DNA of 34,720 bases, from NCBI GenBank assembly GCA_009733715.1, contig WMKJ01000127.1:1-34720 (forward strand). Direction: 5' to 3'. Below are positions 1-11,640 of the stretch, one piece after another; within the stretch, counting starts at the first letter, position 1, and every line of letters starts with the position of its first letter. A program made the position numbers and the translations under genes. The stretch comes from Herpomyces periplanetae. Taxonomy: Eukaryota; Ascomycota; Laboulbeniomycetes; Herpomycetales; Herpomycetaceae. The notes under the pieces were generated by a model, which was not told the origin of the DNA, did no database searches, and saw only the letters and a program-made list of their open reading frames with translations.

Positions 1-3000
1 GCCGGACTAACTGTGCCAAATTATCGGGTAGGGTACTGTAGCCAATAAGAAGTTTGGTCTGTGCAACTATAAATCGATAAGCTTGTTTGAGATAAAATTT
101 ATTTGAGTCAGATTGTATTGGAACATGAGATGTCCCCATTAAAACGTTTATCGACAGATCAATGCCCAAATGCGCTGGTAAAGGCAACTCTCGCGGGGCA
201 CCTATCAACTTAATGTTGAAACTGGAGTAATCATCAGCGAAATTTTTATACTTTAGAGTTTGCTGCCCGTGAAAGAACTTGCGGCTGCGACCACCTAACT
301 TTCCAAGTATTCTAACAGTCGTATGCGATAAATAATGGTAATACGGTGCGGGCTTCAAGTGTTCCCACATAGCGGCCATAATTTCATCAATCATCGGAGC
401 CATGATTGGATCCAAGTAATCTGCTGTCAAGTTATCAACACATAGTTCCAAAGTTCTTAAACCTCGGGACACTAAATCTGGTCCACTGCGAAGGGCTAAT
501 GCTAATGGTCGCATTAAATAGTGTAAATGAGGCAACAGATTACTGAGTCGTGCAGGAACGGTAAAGGACAGCTCAATGTATAAATCACGCTCTAATTGTG
601 ATTTTGCGACAGAGAGCAAATTGTTAAATGTTTCCAAAAGCATCTCTAATAATGGTAAGATGTGGCTATAAGACATTTCAAAACGACCGCCTCCAATTGA
701 TCGAAATAAGTTACGAAGAAGTAAAAAGTAGTTTAGAGGCTGGGGGGAGTCTGCTGCTAGCTTTATCGAGCGTGTTATGATCGTTGTGACATGAGGTAAA
801 AGAATAACTTCATTTTGCTGAGCAAATAAAGTCACTGCCATAAAAAAGAGTTTAAATAGTCGAAGTAGGGTACTAGAAACTTTAGGATCTGACCCACCCA
901 CATCTTCAAGTCGAGACATTAAATATTCCAGTAGCATAGCCGAAAATGCGGGTGACGTAGCTTCACTTGCAAGCAGAAATTGAGGAATATCAATCAAATT
1001 TGGATGCTCCAGAATCATATTTAATAAGTGAGGTAGCTCTGAAAGAAAGACTTCATAAAATATAGCGGGATCAAGGTGATAAAATAATGTGGCAAACATT
1101 TCAAATAACTCTTTTTCTTCCTTTGATGAGTTGGTACGTCCGAACCCACTAGAACTATTTGAGCCAGACTTTACCGGCTCACTGATCGTGTTAACGCCAA
1201 AGTATCGAAAAACCATGATACCTTCATGGAATAATCGAATAAGAGTTTGTACCTCGTCAGCATCAAAACCATATGAAACATCGTTCCAGTTCGAGGAAAC
1301 TACAGACGGATCAATATTCCGGGTAATGCGAGATGGGTTGCAATTCCGCAACTGGTAAAACAAATTTTTCAATCCTTGTAATAAGTTTTTAAACAAAAAA
1401 CGATACTCCGCTACAATATTAGAGCTGCGTTCGTTGGATAAAGTAACACGAATTGGGCCTGATACAAAGATGTCTATTTCATCCCAGTCTGGTCGAACAT
1501 TCGGATCGGCAATATAGGATTCACAAGTGAGCTCCACATTTGGAGGGGAGTGTTGTTTGCTCAATTTGACAGCATTCTCAAAATGAGAGTTCATAACAGC
1601 AAACTTATCGCCAATAGCTTTAAGGATAATTACTAAAAAGTATCGAGCATCCTGTTGTGGTTCAAGTTTAGCAATACATTCACTCAGGTTTAGCAAAAGT
1701 TTGGCACTCATGGTTTGGAAGCTCGTCACTGAATACACTTCTTGAAATATCCCAGTGTATACTTCTATTGTTCGTTCAATTTGCTTCTTCGATAGCTGAT
1801 CTCGCAGATGATGAATCAAATCGGCCAGCATACTGTAGGCCAACGGTCTCATGGTTTTATACACGGTTAAACCATCGCCAATCAACGTTCTTTCATCAAG
1901 CAATTCGTCAATCGTATGCAAGAATATCTTACGAAAGTTAAAATTCATTATATGGCGAATTGCAATCAATAACTCTTTTCGTGCACTGGACCTTTCTCGG
2001 GGGCAATCGCGCAGGGTTCTAACAGCAACTTCAGATAGACAAGGTAAAAAGTCTGTAAGCTGAGGAGCATATACCCGAAAAAGGTACGCAAGAAAGCTCA
2101 TAGTTTTTACTTGTGCTAGAATAAATTCCCGGAAGGCCGTTTTGTTTTTAATATCCTTGCTAACGCTTATGAAGACTTCTCCACGGGCTTTAGCATCAGC
2201 ATGCGCTTTGAGTTGAGAATGGGGTTGTAACAACAGAACGCTCTTGATTAACGGCATAAACGATTTAACGTTTTTGTGCGCAAAAGACCGGTGAGCTTGA
2301 AAAATGGAAACGACTATGATAGGGCATTCGGCGATAACTTTGAAGGAGTGCATGCCCAAGCGTAACTTTCGGGTGGTCATTTGCTCCCCACCAATATCCA
2401 CAATTGTAGGAGCAAGTTGAGGAGAATCTGTGCGCGAGAATGAATTGAATGGCGAATTTGTCAAGGTTAAGAATGATTCAGTGTCTGATACTTCAGGTTC
2501 ATCGAAAGTTTCTTTGACGACTTGCTTGACAAATCTAAACATGTCAATTATGACGTCTAAGAAGGGTTGAACACGAGAAACAAGATGTTTTGGCTGGAAA
2601 CGAAGAAAATCCACGACTATTTTAACGCCTAAAACGACATTGTCCTCGTTGTCTATGCGTAATAACTCAATTAATTTATCGACGATAAGGGTAGAATGGG
2701 ATTCCAATACATCAGGAGAATTCATAGGCAGACGATGTAAAATTTCGAGAATGCATAGTCGTAGTCTCTGAAAAGAGAGCTCAGATTGATATTGTGTTAG
2801 CGAACAAACGACGGTGAATATAGATAGTAACTGACCTGTTGGGGTGCGGTGTTGACGAAAACTGGGGGAGTATCAAGTAATTTCATTAAAATAGGAATAA
2901 AAAGATCAACGAACTTGGAAAAGTAGGGTCCATGGCACCATAGTTCAATATTGTCGCGAATTTCGCATAAAACTGTGTACTTCACTTTGATGTCTAGAAA

Positions 3001-3220
3001 CAATATTTAAGCCAATGGGAGGAAAAAGTCAGTATGACGTAGGTTGAACAGAGAGAGTTGGCGCAAGAATATGGACGAACAATTGCTCAAGTCAACGTGA
3101 GGGGAGAGATAAAATTCAAGTGCATAGAGATGAAAGTTAAAAAATAATGGGATAGGAAATGAACTCACCTGTTTCCGGATTATCAAGCTTAGTCGCATAT
3201 TCATCGGAGTTTTGCTCCAT
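1..3220 (-). CDS. TRA1: Tra1/TRRAP-like SAGA and NuA4 subunit, N-terminal part (runs off left edge)
   Basis: Exons by inspection: 3169-3220, 2836-2993 and 2767 to beyond base 1. The ATG is at 3218-3220, introns are 175 and 68 bases (donors GTGAGT and GTCAGT), and about 992 residues are visible. The spliced protein reads MEQNSDEYATKLDNPET, then VLCEIRDNIELWCHGPYF, then ILEILHRLP and DNEDNVVLGVKI. Near residue 840 it has LRTLELCVDNLT, followed by TVRILGKLGGRSRKF. These are hallmark stretches of the HEAT-repeat arm of Tra1/TRRAP. Known family role: a catalytically dead PI3K-related scaffold of about 3700-3800 residues that binds transcription activators and recruits the SAGA and NuA4 acetyltransferases in the nucleus. 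The FAT and pseudokinase regions would lie left of the window. The third exon is open over 2.7 kb. It is transcribed divergently from the thymidylate kinase gene. Confidence 0.93.
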
Positions 3221-4392
3221 GATCAATTGAGAGAAGAAGCAATGGCAAAAGTGAAAATGTTATCGCAAGTGTGGAGATGAAGCATTCAGTGTACAAATTA
3301 ACGGCTATCAAGATTATACAGAATATACGAATTGCGACTAAACGAATATTAGAATGGAAGATAAATCCGGGGATCGAAAAGGTATAAGCGGTGGATTCAA
3401 GTATTCATTGTGCAAAGATACTAGCTGATGCCAATGTGAAAATATTAGGCTAAAAAACTCGGGAGAAATATAGAGTCATGCGAATATTGGCACGGGTAAA
3501 TCAACGAGGAACGTCCACGTAAAACAAAACTGGGTTAGAAGCTAGTCAGGACAATTAAAGTTAATCAGTTCGGACAAGAATTTACACGACAAATGACTAA
3601 AATGGTTTGACTGGTTTGTGAGTAACTTAGAATAAATCTTGGGAAATATTAGCAGTAACTTCTCGAGGTATGCAGATTGGTATGATATGAGGAAAAAGTA
3701 GGTGTATATTGTCGTTATCACTAGACTAGACACGCGCTTAAAAGCTGAAATTTTTCACAATGAAAAATCGAAATTCATTTGAAAATTCTATATCGCAAAT
3801 AAACCCGGAATATCGCGAAGCAAGTCTAAGTGAATATTAAAGTTAAAGTGCGAAAATTTCGTAAAACTTCAACAAACATCTCACCGAGTTGCCTCGTGCT
3901 AAATACTCGCGATGCCGCTCACGATGCACGTGACAGCCGGGTATCTATATCATACCTGGTCACGTGTGAAATGCGCTGATGGTAGAGAATGATGTAACAG
4001 AGGGGGGAATTGGGAATGAAGAATTTGGATTAGTGTGAGAGTTGAAGTAAAGTTTAAATTGGGAAATAGATTACAATGGAGAGTATAGCAGACTGGTTAA
4101 CGGATATAATTTACTGAAAGATTGATATATGAGTGATATAACATAATATATTCGGACAGTGCAACGTTCAAGGTAATTCATGGTAATACTAAATTCAAAT
4201 AAAACAAAGGTATTACTAATATTGTATCAGATATTTATTAGGTAAGTTTGACGTAAAGGTCAGGTGGACGGGATGATTTTAAGTTGAAGTTAGTTCGGGG
4301 ACACAAAACGGAGAAAAATGAAAAATCTTAAATTATTTACAAAGCTTGTCAAAGTTAAAATAAGTATCGGGTAAAAAGAGAAATTGAAACAA
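3221..4392. other. Divergent intergenic region TRA1 / thymidylate kinase
   Basis: About 1.17 kb between the two start codons. I see no coding exon. It holds the inverted CACGTGAC pair at 3927-3966. Further from TRA1's start lie AT-rich stretches, ATCGCGAAG near 3812 and GCGAAAATTTCG near 3850. A 63-codon reading frame on the minus strand at 3542-3733 is low-complexity and looks like chance. Confidence 0.6.
3927..3966. promoter_or_regulatory. Inverted pair of CACGTGAC boxes
   Basis: Two E-box cores face each other: CACGTGAC at 3927-3934 and GTCACGTG at 3959-3966. The dyad extends inwards through GGTAT at 3939-3943 and ATACC at 3952-3956. CACGTGA is the classic site of Cbf1-type bHLH factors in ascomycetes. 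The element sits between divergent genes, 707 bases from the TRA1 start and 427 from the kinase start. Binding by a Cbf1-like factor is inference. Confidence 0.55.
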
Positions 4393-5266
4393 ATGAATAC
4401 AGGAAAAGATTCACGATGCACACAACGAGGGATACTAATTGCGATAGAAGGACTTGACCGTGCGGGTAAAAGCACACAGGCCCGTCTACTTGCAGACAAA
4501 CTAGAAAAAATGGGAAAAAGCGTTAAATTAATACGGTTTCCCGATCGAAGTACACGAGTCGGACATCTTATTGATGAATGGCTGCGCAAAAACGAAGGGG
4601 ATGAAATACCCAATCAAGTTTTGCACCTATTGTTTAGCGCAAACCGATGGGAAAAAGCGTAAGTTCGGTGCTAGTTTCTACAAGTGCACGACAATATTAA
4701 ATTTATCAAGCGAGCAAATACGGCAATTTCTACAATCTGGAACATCAATTATCGTAGATAGATATCACTATTCAGGAGCAGCGTATGCTTCAGCAATTCA
4801 ACGATCTAAACGGAATCAAGATGACTCGATATACGATAAAAACTCAATGTCACTCGGACTGACATGGTCATGGGCTAGCTCATGCGGTCTTCCGCAGCCT
4901 GATCTGTGTATATTTCTTGACATTGATCCTAACAATGCATCTAAGCGTTTAGGCTACGGCAACGAACTTTTCGAACGAGAGAATCTCCAACAGCTTGTTC
5001 GTGAGGAATACTTCCGAATCTTCACCATGTGTTCAGAGGAAATAATTCATCCTTCAAAACTTGAAGAGCAAACTTTTCCGGAAATAACAGAACATTCTCG
5101 TGAAGCAATTGTAGTGATTCAAGCCGAGCAGGAATTATCATATATCCAAAATTTAATTTGGCAATACGTTACATTAACGATGACAGCAGTATCTAAGAGT
5201 TCCGCAGACTTGAAATACAATAAAACCCGATCGGTTAAACCACTGAAGCACTGGGAGATAGAATGA
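4393..5266 (+). CDS. CDC8: Thymidylate kinase (dTMP kinase)
   Basis: Two exons, 4393-4658 and 4711-5266, with a 52-base intron (donor GTAAGT, acceptor AAG), giving 273 residues. The enzyme phosphorylates dTMP to dTDP with ATP, the committed step to dTTP for DNA synthesis. Visible motifs: P-loop GLDRAGKST at residues 20-28, the FPDRST substrate loop, FSANRWE, DRYHYSG at 105-111 on exon 2, and PDLCIFLDIDP before the lid. The splice joins FSANRWEKA to EQIRQFLQSG exactly as in the family. An in-frame TAA shortly upstream supports ATG 4393. The protein is longer than yeast Cdc8 (216 residues). The extra length lies in an insert after the DRY region and in a C-terminal tail of about 40 residues that is rich in Ser and Lys. 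It is convergent with the dynamin gene, with 206 bases between stops. Confidence 0.92.
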
Positions 5267-5472
5267 GAGTGATAAATTTTTGTACCGATTGGACTGAACG
5301 CGAATATTAGAGTAAGTATATCATGAATACTGCGCAACATGCTGGCTAATTAACGCCTGTCTTCAAGGGAGTAGAGATTAAGAGTATAAAATTAAATTGA
5401 TGCAATAATGCAACAGCAGATTTCTCTTCGCACTATGTGCTGCCTGAACCTTCTGACAGACGAGTGTCACAT

Positions 5473-7872
5473 TCAACGTACTTGGTTTACTATCTCACTT
5501 GCTTTGGATAACGTTTCGACCATCTGTTGACACTCTTTCCGTCTGCGCACCGTGTACTCACTTTCACGCAACAGTTCATCGAGCGCATCTGTACGGTACA
5601 TATTCTCTAATAATTCTCTTTGCATTTCGTCTTTGGAAAACTGAACGAGCTTAAGCATAATAGCCTTGGGAACCATGTCAATCATTGTTCGCCTTACGAT
5701 TCCAAAATAAGATGAAATAAGTAGTTTGATCACTTCCACTTCTTGGACTTCTTTGTCGCTCAAATGACCACTAGCTTTAAGAGTTGGAGGGGGTGGTTCC
5801 ATGGCTGCCATCTTTTTTACATTTTTATTGGAGAAGAAACTTCCAAAAAAGCTCGAGCTACTCTCCGACGATTCAACATTTGGTGATGAAGGCCTTGGCG
5901 GTACCGCAGGGGGAAGTGGTTTGCCCGACCTTGGGTCAACTTGTGTAGGTTTCGACGGATTGTGCCGTTCATGAACAATTGCCATCGCTCTTGACCCGTT
6001 TATAAAGTCGGGATGTCCTGTATTAATGTAACATGCTTCCATTCCTACTAAATCTTTCACCAGAGTATTAGTAGGTTCAATGGCTCGCTTCAAAAACGAT
6101 ACAACAACCTGATGAAACTTCTCCTTCAATGCAGGATATCTTCGAAACGCTGCTTTGGAAAGTAGTTGCCCTAGAATGCGAACTAACTCGTCGTATACCA
6201 GGTTAACACATTTTAAACTAGGTTCTTCAAGTCTTCGAATCTGTTGCTTGACAATAAGTTCAAACGCCGTTGTTCCAACAAACAATGCGGGTGCTGACCC
6301 GGATGAATTGTATAGAATAGTACGTATATCGACATCCTTCACCTGATCAAAAGGGTCTACCGCCTTTACGCCGTTACCATACAATTCATGGAATACGAAT
6401 GCAATTCGGGCACCTCCTGATAGTTCCACGGCACACAGTTCTTGGTTATTCCCTTCGAGTACTGTACGGTATTCGTTACAAAATTCGGTAATCAAATTCA
6501 AGACAATGTTCGAATTATTTCCCAGCACCGAGCCACCCAACTGCTTGAGTTCGGCACGGTATTTAGTTAAAGATGAAGCAATACGTGTTTTTATGTCAGG
6601 AAGCGTTTGTTTAATGTGCATCATCAAAATTAAGTTAAGTTTTCGCGCCAAATACGGTGTTCCACAGTATGAGCTTTTATTCTTGTACGCTTTATGCGAT
6701 TCAAAAAACTGCTTTTCCTGTTCCAATGCGTATGAAATGGGTCGTCGGGTTTCTATATCACGTTGCCCCCGATTAACTACGGGCACGTAACCCAGCCGCA
6801 AAGGAATGACCCTTCCAGCAAGAATATCAACAACGTCGGTACCTTCATCCATAAGATCAATTTTAGTCAATACGCCAATAGTACGTTGTCCCTCTGGGTC
6901 AACCTCACGAGCCATTTTCAGTCCATCTGAATTTGCCAAATCAGTATTTGCGGCGGTCACCGCTAAAATTATGGCGTTAGATTTACTTATGTGTTTCAAA
7001 ACCATATCACGAATCTGTCGCTCGATATCTCTAGGTTGATCACCAACTGGTACTTTCGTAAGTCCTGGTAAGTCAACTAGAGTTAGTGTGAGCACGCTTG
7101 GGCTGTAAATTCGTAAATTGATTGGTGCTGGTGATATTCCAGCATTACGTCCAACTTTAGTCTCAGTCTCACGAACAATTTCGTCGCGAATTTTGTTAAA
7201 ATCATGAAACTTTTGACCTGGGAGGTGTAAAAATTCACCCCATTCATCTGGATTTGCATCTTTGTCTACTGAACTACTTCTAGGAGTAGCAGGTGTGTCT
7301 CGATTCCCACTGTCAGATGATGCTTTAGCTTGGCCTGTATTTGACGAAGCTGCTCGATTAATTAACTGAAGTACCAGCGGACGACGTGTCACGATTCCTG
7401 TTCCCCGTGGTAAACTAAATCATAGCCAGACAACGCATATCAAAGTATGCATGAACCTTGGTTAGCTAGATATACTCGTAAAGCTGCTGTGGAAGCGTGG
7501 AAGAAGGCTGCCACAACTCTTCACGTACAAATCACGGCCAACAATATTCTCCAATACCGAGCTTTTTCCGCTAGATTGTGATCCAACCACAACAATCTGA
7601 GGCAAATCTATTGCATTTTGAACCTATAAGCCGTAATGTGTCCTTAATTAGCCAAAAAATTACATATATCTGATAAATGGCTGAGTGATCTTGTCAAGCG
7701 AGCTTGGAGCAAAAATGATGATGTATCATTGATGCTCTCGAACCGGCGAACAGATTTAACCACAACGAAGATTCTAAGTCGAAATACGTACACCAACTGT
7801 GGTAAACACATCTTGAAGTTTATTAACCAGGGTAATAAGGCTTGGGTCGTTTACATTTGTACTGTAGACCAT
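5473..7872 (-). CDS. VPS1: Vps1-type dynamin GTPase
   Basis: Three exons: 7792-7872, 7529-7623 and 5473-7414, joined by introns of 168 and 114 bases with GTACGT donors. The product is 705 residues, against 704 in yeast Vps1. Exon 1 gives [16 protein letters not shown]. Exon 2 carries the P-loop GSQSSGKS (41-48) and ends within GRDFLPRG, which exon 3 completes. Switch motif DLPG is at 173-176 and TKID at about 242-245. The middle/stalk domain follows, then a Ser/Pro-rich linker with PPAVPPRP near the pleckstrin-homology position, and the GTPase effector domain at the C-terminus ([16 protein letters not shown]). There is no PH domain, as in Vps1. Family role: scission of Golgi, endosomal, vacuolar and peroxisomal membranes. 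The long exon alone lacks the P-loop, so the short 5' exons are needed for a functional enzyme. Confidence 0.94.
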
Positions 7873-8350
7873 TGGTCAGTTAGTGAAAATTATATGATCG
7901 ACAGCACAGTTGGATTAGTTAAATATAAGTTGGGGACATTACCTGGCCGTGCCAAGGTCTATGGAAGACATGATGAATCGTTAAACGCGGGATCACTTGT
8001 TACTATCGGGAGAGTTCGTCAAGGCCAGCGCCAGACGGTAAGAATGTTCAAACGCGTATGAGGAAAAGGTCTGGAGGATATGACTAGGAACCGACAAAGT
8101 ATATGATGATTTCGAGAAATGATAAAACAAAAGCAAAATTGTTAACGCAAATAAAAGTTAACGTGATTTTGACTTGTTTGATAGTGCAAACGTTGCTTTC
8201 AAAAGTTAAAACAACCTTCGGTACCCTATTCTTCATATATTGATTGCTCTAAGACTTCGTTACTCCGCCCTCTCCTTAACAAAACTTAGACACGTACGTA
8301 CGCGCCTATCAATACGCTGAGAAAACGAGAAGGGGGAGAGGGGGGTTTCT

Positions 8351-8377
8351 ACGCACACGTGTGCATGTGCGTGTGTG
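8351..8377. repeat. CA/TG-rich alternating simple repeat
   Basis: Imperfect alternating purine-pyrimidine tract (CACACGTGTGCATGTGCGTG and flank). It includes a CACGTG core that is part of the repeat and probably not a factor site. Tracts of this kind can adopt left-handed DNA. Confidence 0.7.
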
Positions 8378-8774
8378 GATTCGAGAGTGCGAGGGCCAGC
8401 GTGTCTACAATTTTCACTGCGGCGTATAAATTTATAGAGTATGCTGACAGTGTAATAGTGAGTATAGCTCGCCCCGTACACGAGTATTTCAACGGCGTAT
8501 TTACACGTTATTGAAATGTTTGTGAGCGCTTGATGTCACCTTTAACCACCATCCGATTTCCCATACAAAATAATAAATTTTATACGTCTGCTTGATCAAC
8601 AAGGTACTAGACACGACCAACTACCGTTAACCCGCGTTCTGCGTAACCATTATAATAATATACACAAGTTAATTCATTAACTTACCTTTACGTATCAATG
8701 ACAATTAACAGTCACCATTACGTCAAATAAGCCTAACTCACGGATAAATTAAGCTTAAAGAAACAAGATTAAAT

Positions 8775-8784
8775 AAATTTCGCG
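8775..8784 (-). promoter_or_regulatory. CGCGAAATTT element upstream of VPS1
   Basis: The plus strand reads AAATTTCGCG, so the motif is in minus orientation, the same strand as VPS1 and about 900 bases upstream of its ATG. The same core occurs at 20151-20160 and 30016-30025, both intergenic. Function is inferred from recurrence only. Confidence 0.3.
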
Positions 8785-9411
8785 GAGCAAAGATAAATCT
8801 AATGCTACAGAGAATGTTAACACGTCAATGCTGGCGAGAAAAGTCGCGTACATCCAAACTAAATACACTTCAACCCAAACGTCATACCAAACCGATTATT
8901 CATTCATCATGTGACTAGGTGCGGACTCCTGGAAGTTGGTGGAAGCATTCGGGAGATTGATAAGGGTGGGTAGGCTAGATTGGATTGATAGGATTACAGG
9001 TTATACAATTGGGATGTTATGAGAGACTTGGAATAGGATAATAGGTTGACTAAAACATTTTGGCTTTCGGTAATTGTTAATTATCTCTCTAAACTCATTT
9101 TTGGGATCCAGTGAATACGTTCAATCCACCAAAATTACACAGGGTAACCAGCATGGCGAGAGCAGTAGAATAGGACCCGAATATTAGCCGGTTGGAAAAT
9201 GCCGAATTGGGAAAGTTTTGGGCAATGACATGATATCGAAAAGATTTTGCAAATCATGAGAAAATCAATGTGGAATTTCAGGTACAGGCTAGCACGATGG
9301 GGAATGTAATCTATTAAACAAGTCTTGAAAACAGGAGTTAAAGAACAGCAGTATTATTCCTTACCATTGTACTCTGTTTGCGTAGTTAAATCAATTATCA
9401 AGCTAATTTAT

Positions 9412-11640
9412 TCATACTTCCTGCATGGCAGCAAAAGAATCTCGCATTTTATGCATAATTCTTTCATACTATATTCATCATGTAGATAAATATAGAGGAT
9501 TTATACACTTTGTTAGCCTCAATTGGTAAAAGCCGAAGTAAAATTGAGAGCAAGTATTTAAGTAGAAGAAGTTAAAACTTTACCTTTTCAGATACGGCTT
9601 CTTCACCTTCTGAAGGAACTTCGAATTTCATCTGTCTTAAAGCGACAAGTGTTTGATGAGTATCTTCTCGAACACGCTCCCAAGTCAATCCTGAATTATC
9701 GGCAACTGCCCGTTGTGCTGCATCATAATATGCCATCATGGCTCGCATTATCCATTCAGTTTTCCATAGAGGACAGAACTGATCATACTCACTATAACCA
9801 TTTTGTTGCAGAAAGTCATCCTTGACCATGGCGGCTATTTCAAGGATAATTTTATCGGAATCTCCTAATGCAGCTTTACCCACTAGCTGAACTACTTGAT
9901 CCAATTCTTCGGACGAAGAGAGTATCCCTTTAATCTTCTCTCTTAAACGGGGGAATTCGGGTCTATTTATCTCGTAATATTTATCCAAAGCTGCTGTATA
10001 CTTTGTATAACTAGCGGAAGTATTGACAGAAGGAAAATGCTTTCGCTGGGCTAACTTTTTATCCAATCCCCAAAATACCTGGACAATATTCAAGGTCGCA
10101 GATGTTACAGGATCGGAAAAGTCACCTCCAGGTGGGCTAACCGCGCCAACAATGCTAACGCTTCCTTCACGCTGAGGAGAACCAAGAGTTATGGCTCTAC
10201 CTGCACGTTCGTAAAATGAAGCAAGTTTCGCGCCGAGGTACGCAGGAAAGCCTTGATCAGCAGGCATTTCTCCTAAGCGACCAGAAATTTCTCGCAATGC
10301 TTCCGCCCAGCGGGATGTCGAGTCAGCCATCATGGAAACATTCTTTCCTTGATCACGAAAATATTCAGCAACTGTTATTCCAGTGTATATTGAAGCTTCA
10401 CGAGCAGCTACAGGCATATTTGAAGTGTTGGCAATTAGAGTGGTTCGTTTCATGATTGGTTCTTTGTGGCCGTCAATGTCTACGGTAAGCTTAACAGATC
10501 ATTAGTATAGGTACTAAAATGTTAGTTAATGGTACTAACTTTTGGAAAATCCATCAAAACTTCCGCCATTTCGTTACCACGTTCACCACAACCCACGTAA
10601 ACTATGATATCACTATTGGAGAATTTGGATAAACTTTGACTGATGACAGTTTTGCCGCACCCGAAAGCACCGGGTATGCAAACAGTACCGCCTTGCGCAC
10701 TGGGAAAAAGAGCGTCGAGAACTCTTTGTCCAACTATGAGTGGTTGATCAGCGGAAAGTCGTTCGGTAACTGGACGAGGAACACGGACGGGCCAGTTATG
10801 ATACATAGTGTATTCGGTGGTCTTTCCATCAAATTCAACTTCGATAATTTTATCATTAACATGATAACTACCTTTCTCCGCTATCCATGTGATTTTGCCT
10901 CGGGCACGCGGAGGGACGAGTAAAAGATGATTTTTAATTAAGGAGTTTTCAAAAACAGTTCCGTAAACATCCCCACCTGCGACAATATCACCAACTTTTA
11001 GGTTACCAGGAACGAAATCCCACAGTTTCTCACGATCTAAAGCCGGGATATCAATACCGCGTGGTATGTAAATTGAATTTGTAACTTGGGCAATTTTCCG
11101 CAGGGGACGTTGTATACCATCGTAGATGGTTTCAAGTAAGCCAGGACCCAGTTCAACTGATAAGGGCTTACACAATCGTACGATTGGATCACCAACACTT
11201 AAACCAGATGTCTCTTCATACACTTGGATGGTGGCTTTGTCTTGGTCCAAACGGATGACTTCACCGATAAGTTTATCATAACCGACACGGACTAATTCAT
11301 ACATAGCACAGCCTTTTAAATGTTCTCCTACTATAACTGGGCTAATAAACGGAGGATATTAGTATGATGAAGTATTTTCCATGGATTGCAAGAGTCTTAG
11401 GCAAGTAAAGAATACCCAGCTACAGAATAAATTGAGCCTAGAAACAAATGAGATTAGTGAAGAGTTAATAATGAAGTAATTTTAGCTTTTAATACCATAA
11501 AGATCATCATCAGCCTCAGCTGCTTTACGGGTGCCGTATGAAAATGTAGATTTGAGTTTCTAAGTTTAATCCCTTATTTATTAGCTATAATTAATGAAGG
11601 AATACAAAGATGAAGGACGACGCACATTAATCGATGCCAT
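9412..11640 (-). CDS. VMA1: V-type H+-ATPase catalytic subunit A
   Basis: Six exons by inspection: 11626-11640, 11496-11559, 11416-11437 (22 bases), 10540-11341, 9584-10489, 9412-9468. Total 621 residues, against about 617 in the family. Phases agree throughout: the 22-base exon restores [15 protein letters not shown], exon 5 restores [19 protein letters not shown], and the last exon gives [18 protein letters not shown] before TGA. Visible motifs: P-loop GAFGCGKT (258-265), [31 protein letters not shown] and SYTKY. The subunit hydrolyses ATP in the V1 sector and drives proton pumping into vacuole, Golgi and endosomes. The GCGERGNEM stretch, where the yeast VMA1 intein inserts, is uninterrupted here. 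The first exon (MASIN, donor GTGCGT) is the least certain part; a different upstream exon is possible. Confidence 0.94.

Larger units (their letters stand above)
7873..9411. other. Intergenic region VPS1 start / VMA1 stop
   Basis: About 1.5 kb. Both flanking genes are on the minus strand, so this is the VPS1 promoter side and the 3' flank of VMA1. No exon was recognised. It contains an alternating purine/pyrimidine CA/TG-rich stretch at 8351-8377, the AAATTTCGCG element at 8775-8784, and an isolated GTAAGT-type donor on the minus strand near 8685 that no gene model uses. The 73-codon minus frame at 8260-8481 overlaps the CA/TG repeat and looks like chance. Confidence 0.5.

Noticed and set aside
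1089-1358. Plus-strand frames inside the TRA1, dynamin and demethylase exons (this one is an example)
   Set aside because: They are antisense shadows of well-supported coding exons.
8355-8360. CACGTG in the VPS1 upstream region
   Set aside because: It is part of an alternating CA/TG repeat and lacks the A or AC extension of the other boxes.
10540-10680. Possible VMA1 intein
   Set aside because: The GCGERGNEM segment reads through without interruption, and the only break is a 50-base intron further downstream.
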